Shown piece by piece: positions 52,544-55,564 of a DNA stretch of 55,564 nt (positions are counted from its first letter, which is position 1; every line of letters begins with the position of its first letter). The translations under genes were made by a program, and so were the position numbers. This DNA is from a bacterium. Lineage in GTDB: Bacteria; UBP6; UBA1177. Where the stretch lies: assembly GCA_016290135.1 (NCBI GenBank), contig JAEESW010000001.1:1-55564 (forward strand), read 5' to 3'. The notes under the pieces are model-generated. The model did not search any database. It was not told the origin of the DNA and worked only from the letters and a program-made list of their open reading frames with translations.

Positions 52544-52719
52544 TATTTGTCAATAAAAATTTAATATAAATTTTAGATTGTTAGTTTTTGGTGAGAGAAG
52601 CTGACGGAGAGGGCTGTAAACAGTTGACTTTTCCACTAATTTCAATATGTTTCACGCGCGAAACCTCACCTCTGACCCCTCTCCAGTGTGGCGAGGGGGA
52701 ATTAGGCGATGGGAATGTA

Positions 52720-52741
52720 GAGACGTAACCTGATACGTCTC
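52720..52741. repeat. AGACGT palindrome, copy 2
   Basis: GAGACGTA (52720-52727) and TACGTCTC (52734-52741) form a perfect 8-bp stem around ACCTGA. It sits directly before the AGAAGGAG ribosome-binding site of the gene starting at 52758. Confidence 0.65.
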
Positions 52742-52755
52742 AGAAGGAGATAAAT

Positions 52756-52780
52756 AAATGACACCCGCCCTCAACATAAT
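52756..52780 (+). repeat. 25-bp direct repeat, copy 1 (GT2 5' end)
   Basis: AAATGACACCCGCC and the next 11 bases are identical to 53457-53481. Both copies hold the start codon and first eight codons (MTPALNII) of a glycosyltransferase gene. The two copies are 701 bases apart. Confidence 0.8.
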
Positions 52781-53228
52781 TAAATCGGAGATAAATTCAG
52801 AAATCGGCGATAAAATAGATGGTGTCACGGTATATGACAGGGTAAATGTCATGGCAAATGTCAGAGGAAACAGGCTTTATGTCCGAGAAAATGAAGGAAA
52901 TGCCGAGAAAATGCCGAGAAAGTGCCGTGTAAGTGACCAGAAAAGTGACCAGAAAAGTAGCCAGAAAAGTAGCCAGAAAAGTAGCCAGAAAAACGGCAGG
53001 GTTACAGAAAAAGTCACTGAAAAGGTCACTGTAAAAGTCACTGAAAACCAAAAAGTCATTCTCAAGGAAATTGAAAAAAATGCTTTTGTTTCTGCACAAT
53101 ATTTATCCGAGATTTTGGGAATTTCTTTGAGAAAAACCAAAGAGAATCTTTCCAAACTAAAATCTTACAATCTTATCCGCCGCATCGGTCCTGACAAAGG
53201 CGGACACTGGGAGGTTGTTGAAAAATAA
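52758..53228 (+). CDS. Chimeric fragment: GT2 start joined to RecG-like winged-helix tail
   Basis: A 156-residue ORF with a strong AGAAGGAG site. Only MTPALNII matches the glycosyltransferase start. Residues 60-98 are 4-residue repeats (SDQK/SSQK then VTEK) encoded by 12-base units (52932-52991 and 53001-53048), and about 99-156 is a winged helix (LSEILGISLRKTKENLSKLK, IRRIGPDKGGHWEVVEK). That combination is the C-terminal end of RecG-like/AlbA_2 ATP-binding proteins, whose catalytic part is missing. It is probably a recombination product. Whether a protein is made is unknown. Confidence 0.55.
   Translation: MTPALNIIKSEINSEIGDKIDGVTVYDRVNVMANVRGNRLYVRENEGNAEKMPRKCRVSDQKSDQKSSQKSSQKSSQKNGRVTEKVTEKVTVKVTENQKVILKEIEKNAFVSAQYLSEILGISLRKTKENLSKLKSYNLIRRIGPDKGGHWEVVEK
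52932..53048 (+). repeat. 12-bp tandem repeats within the chimeric ORF
   Basis: Five AGT(G/A)(A/G)CCAGAAA units at 52932-52991, then four GT(T/C)AC-type units at 53001-53048. Each encodes a 4-residue repeat (SxQK, then VTxK). In-frame changes only. Confidence 0.8.
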
Positions 53229-53456
53229 ATGTGTATGTATTGCAAAAATTCTGAATTAAAGGCTGCGACCACGACGCATGTTGTTAACTATAACAATTGC
53301 GTGATTATCATTAAGAATGTTCCGTGCGAGGAATGCAGCCAGTGCGGTGAAAAGTATTATTCCGAAGAAACAGCAGAACGCTTGGAGCAGCTTGTGAATG
53401 CCGCAAAAAAGATAATGCAGGAAATCTCGGTTATTGATTATTGCAAGGTTGCGTAA
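53229..53456 (+). CDS. YgiT-type zinc-finger protein
   Basis: A 75-residue protein with two CxxC knuckles (CMYCKNSEL; VPCEECSQCGEKYYSEETAERLE) typical of YgiT/MqsA-type N-terminal zinc domains, often antitoxins of a DUF4258 toxin. No toxin gene is adjacent, so its role is unclear. The start is the base after the previous stop, so expression probably depends on coupling. Confidence 0.75.
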   Translation: MCMYCKNSELKAATTTHVVNYNNCVIIIKNVPCEECSQCGEKYYSEETAERLEQLVNAAKKIMQEISVIDYCKVA

Positions 53457-53481
53457 AAATGACACCCGCCCTCAACATAAT
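53457..53481 (+). repeat. 25-bp direct repeat, copy 2 (GT2 5' end)
   Basis: Second copy of the 52756-52780 repeat. It begins right after the YgiT-type gene stop and carries the real start of the broken glycosyltransferase fragment. Confidence 0.8.
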
Positions 53482-53608
53482 CATTGCGGCATACAACGCG
53501 GAAAAGACGATCGCCGCGGCGATAAATTCGGTTCTTGCCGTAGAGACGTTTCACGAAACGTCTCAATGCCGTGGTGCGTCTCCATCCCATGGTGCGTCTC
53601 GGAGGTAA
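53459..53608 (+). pseudogene. Glycosyltransferase family 2 N-terminal fragment
   Basis: MTPALNIIIAAYNAEKTI then AAAINSVLA is a typical GT2 start (nucleotide-binding strand and N-A-E-x-T-I helix). Right after SVLA the reading enters the AGACGT hairpin (VETFHETSQC) and ends at a TAA two bases before the next gene. A functional GT2 is about 250 residues or more, so only about 27 residues are left. It probably once transferred a sugar in this polysaccharide cluster. Confidence 0.75.
53543..53600. repeat. AGACGT palindrome, copy 3, plus TGGTGCGTCTC direct repeats
   Basis: GAGACGTTTC (53543-53552) and GAAACGTCTC (53555-53564) form a perfect 10-bp stem with a 2-base gap. TGGTGCGTCTC follows twice (53572-53582, 53590-53600). 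The GGAGG ribosome-binding site of the next gene begins at the base after the last repeat. Confidence 0.75.
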
Positions 53609-53610
53609 AG

Positions 53611-55564
53611 ATGAGTTTGTTACAGAAAAAAGATGAGATTAGAAAATTTTTAGGTATGAAGCACTGGATAGTTATATCTCTGATGCTTGTCGCCTATGAC
53701 GTCGTGGCGGTCTCTCTTGCGTATTTCCTTGCTCTTTGGTTGCGTTTTGACTGCAGTTTCAATTCTATTCCGAAATATTTTTTCGAAAGCTGGCAGGTAT
53801 TCGCGCCGTTTTATGCGTTTGTCTGTGTCATAGTTTTTTATTCTCTCAGGCTTTACAAGGTCATCTGGCGTTTCGCAAGCTACAGCGAGATGCTGAGGAT
53901 GATGGCGGCGACTGCTGTCACAACGGTATTTCATATTGCTGCGATCACGGTATTCGTCAAAAGGATGCCGATCTCATACTATATCATCGGTCCTGTTATT
54001 CAGTTCATTTTTACATTGGGAATACGTTTTCTCTACAGAGTTTACAACTTCATCAGGATAGATCCCCGTTTTGAAAGGCGGGCATCAGAAAGAACCAATG
54101 TTATGCTCATCGGTGCGGGCAGTGCGGGGCAGATGCTCATTCGTGACATCAAAAGCAGCAGCGGACTCAAAGACAAAATAGTCTGCATCATAGACGACAA
54201 CGACAACAAATGGGGTCGCTATATTGAGGGAATTCCCGTTGTCGGCGGCAGGGAAATGATCATGTCGAGTGTGGTCAAATACGGCGTCAAAAAGATATAT
54301 ATCGCACTTCCTTCCGCGACGATGGCTCAGAGAAGGGATATTCTTGCAATATGCCAGGAAACTGGTTGCGAGTTGAAGAACCTTCCCGGAATGTATCAGC
54401 TGGTGAGCGGCGATGTGACGGTATCCAATCTGAGGAAAGTGTCGATCGAGGATCTGCTCGGTCGGGAACCCATAAAAGTGCAGACAGACGATGTCTTTGA
54501 TTTTATCAGCGGCAAAACAGTTCTTGTTACCGGCGGCGGCGGCTCGATCGGTTCTGAACTTTGCAGACAGATCGCGCTTCATAACCCGAAAACGCTGATA
54601 ATTTTTGATATTTATGAAAATAACGCCTATGACATTCAACTGGAGCTTCGTGAAAAATATCCAGATCTTGATCTTGTGACGCTGATCGGTTCAGTCAGAG
54701 ACTCCAGAAAAATGTTCCATGTGTTTGAAGATTACAAGCCGGATGTCGTCTATCACGCGGCGGCCCACAAGCATGTTCCTCTCATGGAAGACAGTCCCTG
54801 CGAGGCAATCAAAAATAATGCGATCGGCACTTATAAAACGGCGTATGCCGCCATGGTCCACGGCTGCAAACGCTTTGTGCTTATCTCCACAGACAAAGCT
54901 GTCAACCCGACCAACATCATGGGTGCCAGCAAGCGTCTGTGCGAAATGATAATCCAGAGTTTCGATTCTAAGATAAAGGCTGGAGAGGCGGCTCAGATCC
55001 CGCAGCTTTTCACCCACTACACAAAGACAGAAAGCGGTAAAGAAAAACTCGATGTTTCGCGAAATGCAGAATTTTTCCGCAATATCAAAACTGAATTCGT
55101 TGCGGTACGTTTCGGAAACGTTCTCGGAAGCAACGGCTCGGTTATCCCGATCTTTAAAAAGCAGATAGAAAAGGGCGGTCCCGTCACGGTGACCCATCCT
55201 GACATCATCCGCTATTTCATGACGATCCCCGAGGCGGTAAGCCTTGTCATGCAGGCAGGTACTTGCGCAAAAGGTGGAGAGATCTTCGTGCTTGATATGG
55301 GAAGCCCCGTCAAGATCGACACCCTTGCGAGAAACCTCATCAGACTTTCAGGCTATAAACCAGACATCGACATTAAGATCGACTACACCGGTCTTCGTCC
55401 CGGCGAAAAACTTTATGAAGAGAAGCTTCTGGCGGAAGAGGGAACCAAAAAGACTGAAAACGAGAAGATACATATCGGCTGCCCCATCAAATTCGATACC
55501 GACAAATTTCTCGATGATCTGAATGTCCTCATGGATGAGGCTTATGCAAACAATGCCGATATAA
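53611..55564 (+). CDS. WbpM/FlaA1-type membrane UDP-sugar 4,6-dehydratase, partial
   Basis: About 651 residues are visible before the window ends, close to full length for this family. Four transmembrane segments (about 18-44, 58-78, 96-115, 121-143) precede a CoA-type Rossmann domain (IGAGSAGQ, about 166). The catalytic SDR domain follows, with VTGGGGSIGSEL (about 306) and STDKAVNPTNIMGASKR (about 427), where Met replaces the usual catalytic Tyr as in WbpM. It makes UDP-4-keto-6-deoxy-GlcNAc-type sugars for O-antigen. GGAGG precedes the ATG at 53611. The start lies just after an AGACGT repeat. Confidence 0.94.
   Translation, partial: MSLLQKKDEIRKFLGMKHWIVISLMLVAYDVVAVSLAYFLALWLRFDCSFNSIPKYFFESWQVFAPFYAFVCVIVFYSLRLYKVIWRFASYSEMLRMMAATAVTTVFHIAAITVFVKRMPISYYIIGPVIQFIFTLGIRFLYRVYNFIRIDPRFERRASERTNVMLIGAGSAGQMLIRDIKSSSGLKDKIVCIIDDNDNKWGRYIEGIPVVGGREMIMSSVVKYGVKKIYIALPSATMAQRRDILAICQETGCELKNLPGMYQLVSGDVTVSNLRKVSIEDLLGREPIKVQTDDVFDFISGKTVLVTGGGGSIGSELCRQIALHNPKTLIIFDIYENNAYDIQLELREKYPDLDLVTLIGSVRDSRKMFHVFEDYKPDVVYHAAAHKHVPLMEDSPCEAIKNNAIGTYKTAYAAMVHGCKRFVLISTDKAVNPTNIMGASKRLCEMIIQSFDSKIKAGEAAQIPQLFTHYTKTESGKEKLDVSRNAEFFRNIKTEFVAVRFGNVLGSNGSVIPIFKKQIEKGGPVTVTHPDIIRYFMTIPEAVSLVMQAGTCAKGGEIFVLDMGSPVKIDTLARNLIRLSGYKPDIDIKIDYTGLRPGEKLYEEKLLAEEGTKKTENEKIHIGCPIKFDTDKFLDDLNVLMDEAYANNADI

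Noticed and set aside
52932-53048. CRISPR array
   Set aside because: Units are 12 bases, contiguous with no spacers, and encode in-frame repeats.

Overview
This window is a chromosomal stretch of a Gram-negative bacterium. Evidence for the cell type is the large set of Sec-exported proteins: twelve lipoproteins with clear lipoboxes, three or more predicted outer-membrane barrels (36012, 42512, 46703) and O-antigen/capsule sugar genes. A PxxKW-like cysteine-rich small protein (5833), two-domain DUF1566 lipoproteins with Asp/Thr/Pro linkers, a cysteine-rich CGNG/CDG tail on a subtilase, and a fused SpmA-SpmB protein all point to a deltaproteobacterial or Myxococcota-like lineage. That placement is inference from gene families, not a measured phylogeny. 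Base composition and codon use are even through most of the window, apart from AT-rich spacers and the scrambled region at about 52.0-53.6 kb.

Layout. 1-3.4 kb: four reverse-strand exported proteins, three of them sharing one translation leader. 3.6-6.1 kb: housekeeping genes rplM, rpsI, metK and a PxxKW-like protein. 6.1-11.6 kb: an unrecognised 531-residue protein and a 1265-residue soluble-adenylyl-cyclase-like regulator (two cyclase domains, ATPase, TPR). 11.6-14.3 kb: a reverse operon of a DUF1846 protein and a DegT-type aminotransferase. 14.4-15.1 kb: a degraded hipBA toxin-antitoxin locus that keeps hipB and its operator-like promoter, while hipA has lost its middle. 15.3-17.9 kb: threonine dehydrogenase of the epimerase type, mscL, a sulfotransferase. 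17.9-22.5 kb: a reverse operon of a DUF11-type secreted protein, a subtilase and a UbiA prenyltransferase. 22.7-43 kb: a mix of metallophosphoesterase, lipoproteins, two UshA-type nucleotidases, hisS, SpmAB, coaE, a FadL-like porin, an HD-domain protein, an S9 peptidase and a XerC/D recombinase. 43.4-48.6 kb: an anti-sigma-like membrane protein with a barrel protein, thiL, a DUF192 protein, a lipoprotein and another barrel. 48.6 kb to the end: a surface-polysaccharide cluster (capE-capF-capG for UDP-L-FucNAc-type sugar, then a WbpM/FlaA1-type membrane dehydratase running off the end), split by a repeat-rich patch with gene fragments.

The strongest candidate for something undescribed is a pair of adjacent secreted proteins that end in almost the same short tail, SGCALT(M/I)I, after a polar, mostly acidic linker. 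This is a mirror image of the N-terminal lipobox-plus-linker design of the other surface proteins here and may be a minimal C-terminal cysteine anchor. Other observations of note are the hipA deletion remnant with its repeat-bearing promoter, a leaderless HD-domain gene, a signal peptide encoded inside the 3' end of thiL, an EF-hand-like insert inside a nucleotidase, dispersed AGACGT hairpins placed directly upstream of genes, and a duplicated glycosyltransferase 5' end flanking a small cassette.
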